DNA of 40,414 bases from Gordonibacter sp. An230 (GTDB lineage Bacteria; Actinomycetota; Coriobacteriia; Coriobacteriales; Eggerthellaceae), in the NCBI RefSeq assembly GCF_002159915.1, contig NZ_NFJP01000031.1, forward strand, positions 1 through 40,414. Direction: 5' to 3'. Made by a program: the position numbers and the translations under genes. Below, in pieces: positions 16,917 through 25,508 of this stretch. Every line of letters begins with the position of its first letter. Position 1 is the first letter of the stretch. The notes under the pieces are model-generated. The model was not told the DNA's origin. It worked only from the letters and a program-made list of their open reading frames with translations, and searched no databases.

Positions 16917-17783
16917 ATGGAGGCCGCTTTGAACGAACTGCCTTTGGCGCTGTTCACCACGCTGGCTCCTATGGGCGCGGGCGCATTCGTCGCCCTGGCG
17001 TGCGCGCTGTTCACCACGACGTTCTCCGACGAGCAGCTAAAGAGAATCGATCGCTTCACGGCCCTTCCCCTCATCGTGGTGCTGGCGGGCTTCGTGGCTT
17101 CGTTCTTTCATTTGGCGAATCCTCTGCACGCTCCCATGGTGTTCGCAGGCATCGGCTCCTCGCCGTTGTCGAACGAGATTGTGGTGGGCTGCGTTTTCCT
17201 GGCGTTGGCCGTGGTGTACTGGATTTTGGCCGTGGCGGGCAAGCTGTCTTCGGGCGCGCGCAAGGGGTTTGCGGCCGTTGTGGCCGTGGCCGCGCTCGTG
17301 TTCGCATGCTTCACGGGGCTGGCATACGTGATGGACACCATCGCGTCTTGGAACAGCCCTCTCGTGCCGACGCAGCTGGTGGGCTTCTCGTTGACGGGCG
17401 GTATGGCGCTGGGCGCTTTGGTGCTGGCGCTGGCCGGAGCGCTTGGCGATGCGGCGAAGGGTCCGTTCAAAATGGTGGCTCTCGCGGTGGTCGTTGCGGG
17501 AGTGGTGCTGGCCGTGGTGGCGTTCTGCACGCAGATCATGGGCGTCTCCGGTTTGTCGAACGCTTTGGCGAGCGGCGCTGATCTGGTGTCGGAAGTCGCG
17601 TCGTTCGTGGCGGTGGCCTCCGTTTTGCTGGTGGCGTCTGGTGTGGCGACCGTTCTGGCGGTGCGCGGCGTGAGTCCGGTGGCCCTTTCATCGGCGGCCT
17701 CGGTGCTGGCCGTGGCGGGCATTTTCGTGGCGCGCCTCGTGTTCTACGCGGTGCAGCTGTCGGTTGGCTTGTACGTGATGTGA
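16917..17783 (+). CDS. dmsC: DmsC-like membrane anchor subunit
   Basis: A 288-residue integral membrane protein with about eight helices, which should oxidise menaquinol and pass electrons to DmsB. It starts one base after the dmsB stop, with a near-perfect GGAGGTGA site inside the end of dmsB. It is closely related to the orphan protein at 11914. The terminator just past its stop marks the operon end. Confidence 0.88.
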   Translation: MEAALNELPLALFTTLAPMGAGAFVALACALFTTTFSDEQLKRIDRFTALPLIVVLAGFVASFFHLANPLHAPMVFAGIGSSPLSNEIVVGCVFLALAVVYWILAVAGKLSSGARKGFAAVVAVAALVFACFTGLAYVMDTIASWNSPLVPTQLVGFSLTGGMALGALVLALAGALGDAAKGPFKMVALAVVVAGVVLAVVAFCTQIMGVSGLSNALASGADLVSEVASFVAVASVLLVASGVATVLAVRGVSPVALSSAASVLAVAGIFVARLVFYAVQLSVGLYVM

Positions 17784-17792
17784 TCGACGACG

Positions 17793-17820
17793 CGCCCCGC
17801 GCACTGCGCGGGGCGCTTTC
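17793..17820 (+). terminator. Rho-independent terminator of dmsABC
   Basis: An 11-bp perfect GC stem (GCGCCCCGCGC), a 3-nt loop ACT, then TTT. It begins 10 bp after the dmsC stop codon. Confidence 0.85.
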
Positions 17821-18282
17821 ACATGCGGGACTGAAAGCGGTTTTGGCGAGAGTCCGTCGCGTGTCGAGATCGGTGGGGCAGGGCCGCGTTGAGAGGCGCC
17901 GTTCTTCCCTTCGCGCCCCTTCCTCCGCTTCGTTTTAGCTCTTCGAAACCTCGTTTGGTTTCCCTGGCGTCTGATCGGCATGCGAAGATCCCCTCCGTCC
18001 GCTCGTTTTCGACATCCATCCCAAGGCTGCGGCGTGGTGGTGTGGCGAAAGGGTCGGGCTCTCATTACGGAAAAGCGCGATAAGAGGACGAGGATTCTGC
18101 CGTAGATGAAGATCTGCCGCATGAGGTGCGAGGGGAGCGAGAGGGCTGATGCCCCCGCATGCCGCGCGTCGCGTTCGTAACGCGCGCGAAGGACGGCTGA
18201 AAAGCAAGGTGCGCTACAATGGACATCGCGTTTCGCCTGCGCGTTGGGCGCGTTTCGCTAAGCCTGCGAAAGGAACGACAGC
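17821..18282. other. Intergenic stretch between dmsC and the DmsD gene
   Basis: No supported gene. A TACAAT at 18215-18220 is a plausible -10 for the downstream dmsD-dmsC pair, with no clear -35 box. Confidence 0.4.
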
Positions 18283-18927
18283 ATGGACAAGAAAACAGAT
18301 CAGACGCTCGAGGCCATCGCCTTCGCAGGCGAGGCCCTGGCTCCGTTTTTCCTGCAGGATCCCCTCACCGGGGATGCGGGGGCGTCCTTCGACGCGATGG
18401 CGGCGCTCGATGTGGACGACGCGGCGGCGGAGTGGCCCTTCGCCGAAGAAGGCGAGGCGCGAGAGGCGCTCGGGCTCATGGTCGCCGGTCTGGCTGACGG
18501 ACGAAAGGCCGATGCGCTTGTGTGGGAGTATCGTCGCCTGTTCGTCGGACCCGCGCCGAAGCCGGCCCCGCCGTGGGGCTCGGTGTACACCGACCGCGAG
18601 TGCGTCGTGTTCGGCGCGTCCACGCTCGAGCTGCGCGCGTGGATGCGGACGCGCGGCATCGCGCGCCTAGGGGGTGAGAGGGAACCCGAGGACCATATCG
18701 GGCTCATGCTGGCCCTCATGGCGTGGATCGCCCGCAACCGTCCGGCCGACCTCGACGACTACCTTCGCCTGCATTTGCTCACCTGGGCGCCTCACTATCT
18801 TGACGAGTTGGCCGAGGCGGCGTCCCATCCCTTCTACGAGGGCCTGGCGCGCCTCACGGGGATCACGCTCGAAGGGATCCGGGTCGAGCGGGGGCTCGAG
18901 GTGACCGTTCCGCGGTTCTATCGCTAA
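18283..18927 (+). CDS. dmsD: TorD/DmsD-family Tat chaperone
   Basis: A 214-residue, all-helical cytoplasmic protein of the TorD/DmsD family, which binds Tat signal peptides of molybdoenzymes and helps cofactor loading before export. Family marks are VWEYRRLFVGPAPKPAPPWG, then SVYTD, and EPEDHIGLMLALMAWIA. GAAAGGA precedes ATG 18283. It lies ahead of a DmsC-like anchor in a two-gene unit separated by 10 bp, and most likely serves the dmsA product encoded upstream. The family call is firm; the client is inferred from position. Confidence 0.88.
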   Translation: MDKKTDQTLEAIAFAGEALAPFFLQDPLTGDAGASFDAMAALDVDDAAAEWPFAEEGEAREALGLMVAGLADGRKADALVWEYRRLFVGPAPKPAPPWGSVYTDRECVVFGASTLELRAWMRTRGIARLGGEREPEDHIGLMLALMAWIARNRPADLDDYLRLHLLTWAPHYLDELAEAASHPFYEGLARLTGITLEGIRVERGLEVTVPRFYR

Positions 18928-18937
18928 AGGCGCTCCC

Positions 18938-19813
18938 ATGGCCTCGGGACTCGACACCGCGCTCGGCGAGATCACGCTCGTACTGTTCACGACTCTCGCG
19001 CCGTCGGGCGCGGCCGCGTTCATCTTCATGGGGCTTCCCGTCTTGTCGCGCGGCACGTCCGAAGAGATGCGGCAACGCCTTAACGCGTATCTCGGGCTGC
19101 CTCTCGTGGTGACCATGGTGGGGCTTGTGGCGTCGGCTACGCATCTCGGGAACCCGTCCAATGCGCTGTACGTGTTTCTGGGCGTCGGCCGCAGTCCGCT
19201 TTCGACCGAGGTGTTCTTCGCGGTGGTTTTTCTGGCGCTTGCGGGCTTGTACTGGCTATACGGGTTCGCAGAGCATCGCCGCCCGCGCGTGCAGCGTGCG
19301 TGGCTCGTCTGCGCGATGGCGGCCGGAGCGGCGTTCGTGGTGGCGGTGGCGTTCGCGTACTCCGCCGAGACGATCGCTTCGTGGCGCACGGCGTACGTTC
19401 CGCTCAACTTGATTTTGAACGCGCTGGTGGGAGGACCTGTTTTGGCCATCGCCGGGTTGCGTTTTGCGGGGTGCGACGTAGGCGAGAGCAGCGGCGGGCG
19501 TGTGCTGGCGGGCGCGGCTGCCGTCGCGTTGGCGGTGAACACGGCGACGTTTTGCCTGCAGGGTGCCGAATTGGACTCCATCGAGAACTCGTTTGTGACG
19601 GCGGCGCAGCTGGTTCCCTTTTACGGTCCGATGGTGGGCGCGTTCGCCGTGCTGGGCGCGGCGGGTGTGGCCGTTGACGGCGTTGCGCTCTGGGGCAGCG
19701 CTTCCCTTTCTCGCATGCGCGCGACGGGCGCGGCCGCTCTCGTTTTGACGGGCATCTTCATCATGCGGTTCGCGTTCTACATGATGCATATGACGGTGGG
19801 GTTGGGCGTGTGA
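18938..19813 (+). CDS. Second DmsC-like membrane anchor
   Basis: A 291-residue protein with about eight hydrophobic segments, opening with LVLFTTLAPSGAAAFIFMGL, the same motif as the DmsC at 16917. It follows the DmsD gene with a weak AAAGGCG site. Together with dmsABC this makes two anchors for one catalytic subunit. It could replace the first DmsC under other conditions or belong to a molybdoenzyme encoded elsewhere. Confidence 0.82.
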   Translation: MASGLDTALGEITLVLFTTLAPSGAAAFIFMGLPVLSRGTSEEMRQRLNAYLGLPLVVTMVGLVASATHLGNPSNALYVFLGVGRSPLSTEVFFAVVFLALAGLYWLYGFAEHRRPRVQRAWLVCAMAAGAAFVVAVAFAYSAETIASWRTAYVPLNLILNALVGGPVLAIAGLRFAGCDVGESSGGRVLAGAAAVALAVNTATFCLQGAELDSIENSFVTAAQLVPFYGPMVGAFAVLGAAGVAVDGVALWGSASLSRMRATGAAALVLTGIFIMRFAFYMMHMTVGLGV

Positions 19814-20133
19814 GGCGCGATCGGGCTTCGCTGTGCACGTCGAGGCCTCTCGGGGCGTGCGCTGAGCTGAAGCGGGGCGCGCTCTCCGGCAAGCTCGTAT
19901 CGTGAGTGCCGCGTCTTCGCAGGGGGTGCCTTCGGAATGGCGAGGTCGCGTCCGGGGCATGGATTCCCGTGCCTCATTCTATGACGGGAGTTGGCGATCA
20001 ATGGCTTTGCGGGCAGAAAGGCACCGCAACGGATTCGAGTGCGGGGCCTGCGCGCGGAGCATGATTCGCGCTGACTTGCGGAGCCCTCGCGGCCGACTGT
20101 TTGACGGCGTGCGCTGGAGGTTGCGGCTTTCGG
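19814..20133. other. Convergent intergenic stretch, no gene seen
   Basis: Lies between convergent dmsC-like and luxR genes. I see no convincing terminator or open frame. Confidence 0.35.
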
Positions 20134-21603
20134 CTATATGCGGGGCGTACCGCGCTCGAGCGCATCGAGCAACCCTTGTTTCGAGTGCACGTCCGCTTTG
20201 CGGTAGATGCTCGTGATCTGCGATTTGATAGTGTTCTTCGAGACGATGCGCTCTTCGGCGATGCGGTTGATGGTGAAGCCCTTCGCAAGGTAGAACAGCG
20301 TGTCGCATTCGGCTTCGGTCAATGAGTGGGCTTGTCCGAATGCGAAGCATTGGTTGCGAATGGCGTCGTTGATGCCTCCGACATCGTTGGAGGAGGTTGA
20401 CGCCGGACCTCTGTCGCCGGATGCATGGGGGCGGGCGAAAGGGCGTCCTCCGAACAGGAAGATGAATGCGAGCAGCAGCGCCACAGCCACGGTGGTGGGC
20501 GTTTCGACTCCGGGAGCCGCCACGTTCATGATTCGTCCGACGGCCAGTCCCGTTGCCACGCTGCCGTCGAAGAGAGCGAGGGCTGTGACGAGCAGCCGTC
20601 CGTCGGCATGGGCGCGCCCGGCTGTTGCATCGCCCGAACGTCCCAGCAGGAATAGGCACAGCGAAAGAACCGAGTATCCCACCCATACGACGCCCATGAA
20701 CATTGCGTGCCAATCGGGTGCGACGGCGGTGAGCAGTATGGCTATGCCGAGAAGCGCGAACGCGGCTCGGACGAGCGTTTCCGGTCGAGCTTCCCTTCCC
20801 CGCACGAATGCCGTGGCGAAAAACGCGAGACATACGGCGAGGGCCCCGAACACCCACAGCGTGTAATCGCGGATTGACGCGGATGATCCCCAAAGGATAC
20901 CCACGCCCAACGTCGAGACGGCTATGCCCGTTACAAGCGGATTCGCAAGCAGGGGTATGATCCGAGTTCGGGCGACGTTGCCCGATGAGGGGAAAGGATC
21001 GCCGTCGACTCGGGCGACAAGGGCGATGGTCGATGCGAACAGCACGGCGCAAGATGCCACGAGAAACCCCGCTTGAACCTCCGTGCTCGTTTGCTTCAGG
21101 AGCAGGAACGCCGTCGAGGTGGCCAGCTGCCCAGTGGTAAGCGCTCCCACGAGCGGCAGCGTGGCTGCCCTCATGGCGGCGACAAGCCAGCCGAAGTGCA
21201 AAAGCGCGCATCCTGCCGAGAAGACGCCTGCGGCGACAATGATCGTGAAAAAGGGGAACTCGGCGTAAAGAAGCGAGAGGAACGCGAGGCTTCCGCCGAG
21301 TCCGAGGACGAAAGCCGGCTCGAGGAGCCCTCTGAGCAGGCGTCGGCGTTTGCAGGCTGGCGTGCTCGAGAAGCACTCAAGCGTGATGAGCAGCGTGGCG
21401 GCCGTGACAACGCCCCATGTGCAGAACAGCGCCACGAAGCAGTCGGGCTGAAGATCGATCCAGGGATGCTCGGCCAAGGCGTTGCCGTTCCAGGCCAGCA
21501 GAATGCACAGCTTGTAGGAGGCGAAGCCGCCTGCGAGTAAAGCGATCACGCGCAATTGGCCGTCGCCTACCCGATTTCTCGTGCTTGTTGGAACATTGTT
21601 CAT
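20134..21603 (-). CDS. Membrane-embedded LuxR-type transcriptional regulator
   Basis: About 489 residues: a multipass hydrophobic sensor region, a short polar linker (SGDRGPASTSSNDV) and a C-terminal LuxR/GerE helix-turn-helix (HSLTEAECDTLFYLAKGFT, then KNTIKSQITSIYRKADV). The frame is open 55 codons further upstream, but that extension is Arg/Pro-rich and not sensor-like. ATG 21603 is chosen because a TATGCT -10 lies 7 nt before it and overlaps the alternative ATG at 21615; the mRNA may be leaderless. It lies downstream of, and in the same direction as, the FAD oxidoreductase at 21778-23334, its likely target. Confidence 0.82.
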   Translation of the reverse strand: MNNVPTSTRNRVGDGQLRVIALLAGGFASYKLCILLAWNGNALAEHPWIDLQPDCFVALFCTWGVVTAATLLITLECFSSTPACKRRRLLRGLLEPAFVLGLGGSLAFLSLLYAEFPFFTIIVAAGVFSAGCALLHFGWLVAAMRAATLPLVGALTTGQLATSTAFLLLKQTSTEVQAGFLVASCAVLFASTIALVARVDGDPFPSSGNVARTRIIPLLANPLVTGIAVSTLGVGILWGSSASIRDYTLWVFGALAVCLAFFATAFVRGREARPETLVRAAFALLGIAILLTAVAPDWHAMFMGVVWVGYSVLSLCLFLLGRSGDATAGRAHADGRLLVTALALFDGSVATGLAVGRIMNVAAPGVETPTTVAVALLLAFIFLFGGRPFARPHASGDRGPASTSSNDVGGINDAIRNQCFAFGQAHSLTEAECDTLFYLAKGFTINRIAEERIVSKNTIKSQITSIYRKADVHSKQGLLDALERGTPRI

Positions 21604-21610
21604 AAAGCCA

Positions 21611-21616
21611 AGCATA
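21611..21616 (-). promoter_or_regulatory. Candidate -10 (TATGCT) for a leaderless luxR transcript
   Basis: TATGCT lies 7 nt before ATG 21603 on the minus strand, and no Shine-Dalgarno sequence is present. Compare the gene at 8384. Confidence 0.4.
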
Positions 21617-21672
21617 GCAAAACTTGCGAACTGCCGCCGAGGAGGTCCTCTCGTGCTTCGTCGTGGAAGGGC

Positions 21673-21708
21673 AGGGCGGAGGGGCGGTCGCTTCGGTCCC
21701 TCCGCCCT
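21673..21708 (-). terminator. Hairpin after the FAD oxidoreductase gene, possible terminator
   Basis: Perfect 11-bp arms (AGGGCGGAGGG and its complement) around a 14-nt loop, 70 bp past the stop of the oxidoreductase. It lacks a T-tract, so termination is uncertain. Confidence 0.45.
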
Positions 21709-21777
21709 TGCCGAACTCGCTTCGGGCGGCACGCGGTTTGACGTCGCGCCCGATTCACGGGTCTGCAAGCGTGATCG

Positions 21778-23334
21778 CTAGTCCCAGGTGTTTTCGGCGG
21801 CTACGTTCGTTCCGGCCTGGCGGCCTGTGGTTATGGCCGTGGCCACGGCTGCGCCGCAGGTGGGGTAGAAGCGCCCGAGCGCCATGCTGTTCATGCCGGC
21901 GGCGTACAAGCGTCCAATGGGCTGCCCGGTGGCCGCTGCGATGGCGTGCATGTCGGTGTCAACAGTGACGCCTCCAAACGTGCTTGCGCATCCGGGCTTC
22001 ACCTCGGCTGCATAATAGGGACCGCTCTCGAGCGGGTAGAGCTCGCTCTTGCGCCCGAATTGCGCGTCGACCCCTTCGACGCATCCTGCGTTCCACTGCT
22101 CCACGGTGGATGCGAGGGCACCCGCGTCGACGCCCATCTGCACTGCCAGGTCGGCAAGCGTGTCCGCCTTGCACGCCTGGTCGGCCGCCTTGCCCAGACC
22201 GGCCAGGCCCTTGTCACCGCACGTGAGCACGAAGGCCCGCCCCTCTGGCTGCTTAAGCAAGTCGTCGCAGATGTAGGAGTAGAACTTGCGCTCGTTGCTC
22301 CAGCGCTCGCCTTTCATGTTCACGCATATGAACGGAGGCTTGCCCTCCATCGTGTCTGGACCGAGCACGATGAAAGCGCAGGGGCTGATGGGTTTGGAGT
22401 ACTGCACGTTCGACAGCATGCCGAAATAACCCGCTCCGCACCCGGCGGAAAGCCCCAGGTTCATCCCGTCGCCCGTATCCCCCTCGTTTGCGGTGGTCTG
22501 CACTTCGTAACGCGAGATGAGAGCGCGCATCATCTCGGGATTGCGCGCGTAGCCGCCTGCCGCCAGCACCACGCCCTTGCGGGCTTTGATGGCGCTTTCA
22601 CCGTCCTTTCCAGCCATGACGCCGAGCACTTCGCCGGTTTGCGGATGCTGGACGAGCGCCGTTGCCGGCGTGTTCGTGCGCACGATGACGTTTTCTTCGG
22701 CGTCGAGGGCCTTCTGCAGCACGGGCCATAGGCCGGGATCGGGCTGCACGGCGTAGTGAGTTCGCATGATGGGGGCGGTCAGATCGGCGCGCTCCTTCTC
22801 TTGGCCGCCGTACACGAGCCCGGGGTTGCCGATGACGGCGGGCACTTCCATTCCGAGGTCGATGAGCCATTCCACGGCCTCGGCGCTGTGCTCCACAACA
22901 AAGCGGACCAGGTCATCGCGACCGTCTCCCACTTCGGCGAAGTACTTCATGGCCTCTTCCACCGAGTCTTCGATGCCCGCTTCCTTTTGCACGGACGTGC
23001 CCACGCCCATGATGGCTTGGCCGCAAAGCGCCGTTGAGCCGCCCGTCATCGCGGACTTCTCCAATACGATAACCGACGATCCCGCCTTCGCCGCCATGAG
23101 CGCCGCCGATGTGCCCGCTCCTCCACCGCCCACGATAACGACGTCGGCCTCTTCGTCCCACGTTGTCGGAATCCCCGATTCCGAAACGCCCCTGCCCTGG
23201 TCCTCGCGGGGAGCGCAGCCCCATAGGAGAGCTCCTGCGGCGATGGCGGCAGTGGCCCCGGTTCCCCTGAGGAAGCTTCTGCGCGAGCATCCGTCGCCAG
23301 AGAGGGAAGCGTTTGCGCTATGTTCGGTTTTCAT
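21778..23334 (-). CDS. Tat-exported FAD-dependent oxidoreductase (fumarate reductase/ketosteroid dehydrogenase superfamily)
   Basis: A 518-residue flavoprotein with a twin-arginine signal (SRRSF, 17-21) and a lipobox-like LLWGC (Cys40). The FAD-binding Rossmann motif is VVIVGGGGAGTSAA (65-78), and the C-terminal FAD segment is GRLYAAGMNSMALGRFYPTC. It lacks the N-terminal FMN domain found in the protein at 2324-4153. The fumarate-reductase catalytic His and Arg (HYTMGG, GTNRLG) are replaced by STFGGV and GMNSMALG with RFYPTCG, closer to the Tyr-Pro-x-x-Gly arrangement of ketosteroid dehydrogenase-like members. The substrate is therefore probably not fumarate; a steroid-like or other enone is possible. 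AAGGGGA lies 7 nt before ATG 23334. Confidence 0.85.
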   Translation of the reverse strand: MKTEHSANASLSGDGCSRRSFLRGTGATAAIAAGALLWGCAPREDQGRGVSESGIPTTWDEEADVVIVGGGGAGTSAALMAAKAGSSVIVLEKSAMTGGSTALCGQAIMGVGTSVQKEAGIEDSVEEAMKYFAEVGDGRDDLVRFVVEHSAEAVEWLIDLGMEVPAVIGNPGLVYGGQEKERADLTAPIMRTHYAVQPDPGLWPVLQKALDAEENVIVRTNTPATALVQHPQTGEVLGVMAGKDGESAIKARKGVVLAAGGYARNPEMMRALISRYEVQTTANEGDTGDGMNLGLSAGCGAGYFGMLSNVQYSKPISPCAFIVLGPDTMEGKPPFICVNMKGERWSNERKFYSYICDDLLKQPEGRAFVLTCGDKGLAGLGKAADQACKADTLADLAVQMGVDAGALASTVEQWNAGCVEGVDAQFGRKSELYPLESGPYYAAEVKPGCASTFGGVTVDTDMHAIAAATGQPIGRLYAAGMNSMALGRFYPTCGAAVATAITTGRQAGTNVAAENTWD

Positions 23335-24003
23335 GGTTGTCCCCTTTCCTTGATGAGCCGCGCCCCTCTGCGCGGCAACGACGCCAGCGTAGGCTCCTGG
23401 GAGTGTTTTGGCATCACCTCTTTTTCGCGAAATGGAAGGAGAATGCCGTTGACCTTGTCGTTTTCGTCATTGGAAACGTGTCGGCTGGGGATTTCTTCCG
23501 ACGGGGCGTTTCGCACGGAAGGAATGCGGAGCGAGCGGTTCGAACGAACGCACGGAATTCGGCGCTTTCTAGGGAAGGGAGGCGCCGGGTTGGGGATTGG
23601 CCGGACGTGTCGCGCAAGGGAAAGGCGACATTCGGCTGGGGCAAGCGGAGCCGAAGGGAAAGAGGGGGAGGGGCGCTCCGCCTGCCCCAGCCGGGATCGG
23701 CGACGATGCAGCTCGTCTCCGATCCCGGCTGGGTGCGGGGGCGTATGTCCGATGCGCGCCGAAGGCATCGTTGCGAGGGGCCGATCCGCGTTCAGCGAAG
23801 GTGTCCTCTCGTTGCCGGCGACGCCTTCAGCGGGAAACGACGGCAACGGCGACGGAGGGGGATGCCGCCGGTCTTCGGTTCCGCTTCAGCGCTTGCCGCC
23901 GCAGCGGCGCATTGCCGCGCCCCTCGGCACCGCAAGGGCGCCGGGGGCATTCGGCGTGTCGCCGTGCGTCTTCAACGTCGAGGGGCGCGCGACGACGCTT
24001 CGC
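23335..24003. other. Intergenic region with two overlapping, mutually exclusive hairpins
   Basis: No supported gene. A 10-bp stem (23634-23643 with 23683-23692) shares its right arm with a 15-bp stem (23686-23700 with 23719-23733), so only one can form at a time. It lies between the end of the molybdoenzyme operon and the start of the FAD oxidoreductase gene, both on the minus strand. Confidence 0.5.
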
Positions 24004-24873
24004 CTAGTACAGCAGGAACACGGAGTATCCCAGCTGGTAGATCAGCACCCTGAACAGGATGGAGGCAACCGCTGCCGCCACGACGGCCACAGCCATGAAG
24101 GGCATGGAAGCGCCCACCTTCTTCCGGGCGACCGCAGCGCACGCGATCACGACCGCGATGCACACGAGCGACACCCAGAAGTTCACCGCGCCGTCGCCGG
24201 CCACCATGATGTCCATGAGGCTGTCGATGTGCGTGGGGGCCGTCGTCATCGACGTCGGGTCGGCGTAGTGTCCGTAGTTGGCGAACGTGGCCGTGGCGCA
24301 CACCGCCGCGTACGCGAGGTCGGCCACCAGCGAGGCCGCCGCGCCGACAAGGCTCATGCCGATCGCGGTCTTCTCGACCTCCTGATCGCGCTTGATCGTC
24401 GCGATGCCCCACAGCACCACAGGGCCCATCATGAGGGCGTTGCCCAGGTAGAACACCACGAGCGCCCAGCTCCATGCCGGGATGGCGGCCATCAGGTAGG
24501 AGTGCGCGGTGGCGCACACCATGGCGACGGCGGCCACGAGGGTGACTGCGCTCAGCCCCACGGGCAGCTTCTTGCCGCCGCGCAGCATCACGAACCACAC
24601 CACGATGAGGATGGCGAGCACCACGCATCCGATCAGCTCCTGGGTGATGCCGGACGTGATGTGTCCGAACCCGTTGAAGATGCGCTCCCAGTGCTGCAGG
24701 TGCAAAAAGGATCCGATGCCGCCGATCACGAGCGACACGGCGGACGCGACAAGCGCCGTCATCTGCAGGTCGCGCCCCTGGCCTTTGATGGCCAGCACGG
24801 ACATGCTACCCAAAAGACCGCAGGTCACGCACACGAAGAACGTGAAGATAACGAGAGGCCACTGCGTTTCCAT
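24004..24873 (-). CDS. DmsC-like membrane anchor of the molybdoenzyme operon
   Basis: A 289-residue integral membrane protein with about eight helices, of the DmsC anchor type (METQWPLVIFTFFVCVTCG; HLQHWERIFNGFGHITSGIT). It should pass electrons from menaquinol to the adjacent Fe-S subunit. Its ATG overlaps the stop of the upstream ferredoxin by one base (TAATG), with GGAGG 9 nt before, so translation is coupled. It is the third and last gene of the operon. Confidence 0.88.
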   Translation of the reverse strand: METQWPLVIFTFFVCVTCGLLGSMSVLAIKGQGRDLQMTALVASAVSLVIGGIGSFLHLQHWERIFNGFGHITSGITQELIGCVVLAILIVVWFVMLRGGKKLPVGLSAVTLVAAVAMVCATAHSYLMAAIPAWSWALVVFYLGNALMMGPVVLWGIATIKRDQEVEKTAIGMSLVGAAASLVADLAYAAVCATATFANYGHYADPTSMTTAPTHIDSLMDIMVAGDGAVNFWVSLVCIAVVIACAAVARKKVGASMPFMAVAVVAAAVASILFRVLIYQLGYSVFLLY

Positions 24874-25505
24874 TACTCATCGCCTCCTTCCCAATGCTGC
24901 CCGCGTAGGATGTAGGCGAACGACGGCTTGTTGCCCACGTCGGGCAGGTGGTAGATGTCGGACTCCTCGAACGGCTCCAAGAACTCGGTCATCTTGCGCT
25001 GGTTGCCAGCCGAGTCGAACGACCCCACGAAGGAGTCGAGCCCCTCGTCGGTGTCGCCCACCCAGCGGGCGTTGCCGCCGCATTGGCTGACGCACTGGGG
25101 CAGCTCGCCTTGGAGCAGCTTCTGCTCGCACAGCGTGCACTTCTCGACGACCCTCTCCTCCTCGTTGAGGTAGCGGACGCCGTAGGGGCAGGCCATAACG
25201 CAGAACTGGCAGCCGATGCACTTCTCTTTGTCCACCTGCACCGTGCCGTCCTCGGCGATGTGGGATGCCTCGGTGGGACACACGTGCACGCACTCGGGGT
25301 TCTCGCAGTGCTGGCAGCTGATGGGCAGGAAGTACATGTACACGTCGGGGTAATGGCCCGATCCGCCGGGGATGGGGTTGGGTCCCACGCGCACGACCTT
25401 GTTCCAGTAGTTGCCGATGGGCACGCTGTTGACGGCCTTGCAGGCAACCGAGCACGCAAGGCAGCCCACGCACCGGTTGACGTCGGTTATGATCGCTTTC
25501 GTCAT
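24873..25505 (-). CDS. DmsB-like Fe-S electron-transfer subunit of the molybdoenzyme operon
   Basis: A 210-residue ferredoxin-type subunit with four cluster-binding sets: CVGCLACSVACK, CQHCENPECVHVCP, CIGCQFCVMACP and CTLCEQKLLQGELPQCVSQC. It would carry electrons from the anchor at 24004 to the catalytic subunit at 25509. It starts 3 bp after the catalytic gene's stop, with GGGAGGGAG ahead. Confidence 0.92.
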   Translation of the reverse strand: MTKAIITDVNRCVGCLACSVACKAVNSVPIGNYWNKVVRVGPNPIPGGSGHYPDVYMYFLPISCQHCENPECVHVCPTEASHIAEDGTVQVDKEKCIGCQFCVMACPYGVRYLNEEERVVEKCTLCEQKLLQGELPQCVSQCGGNARWVGDTDEGLDSFVGSFDSAGNQRKMTEFLEPFEESDIYHLPDVGNKPSFAYILRGQHWEGGDE

Positions 25506-25508
25506 GGT

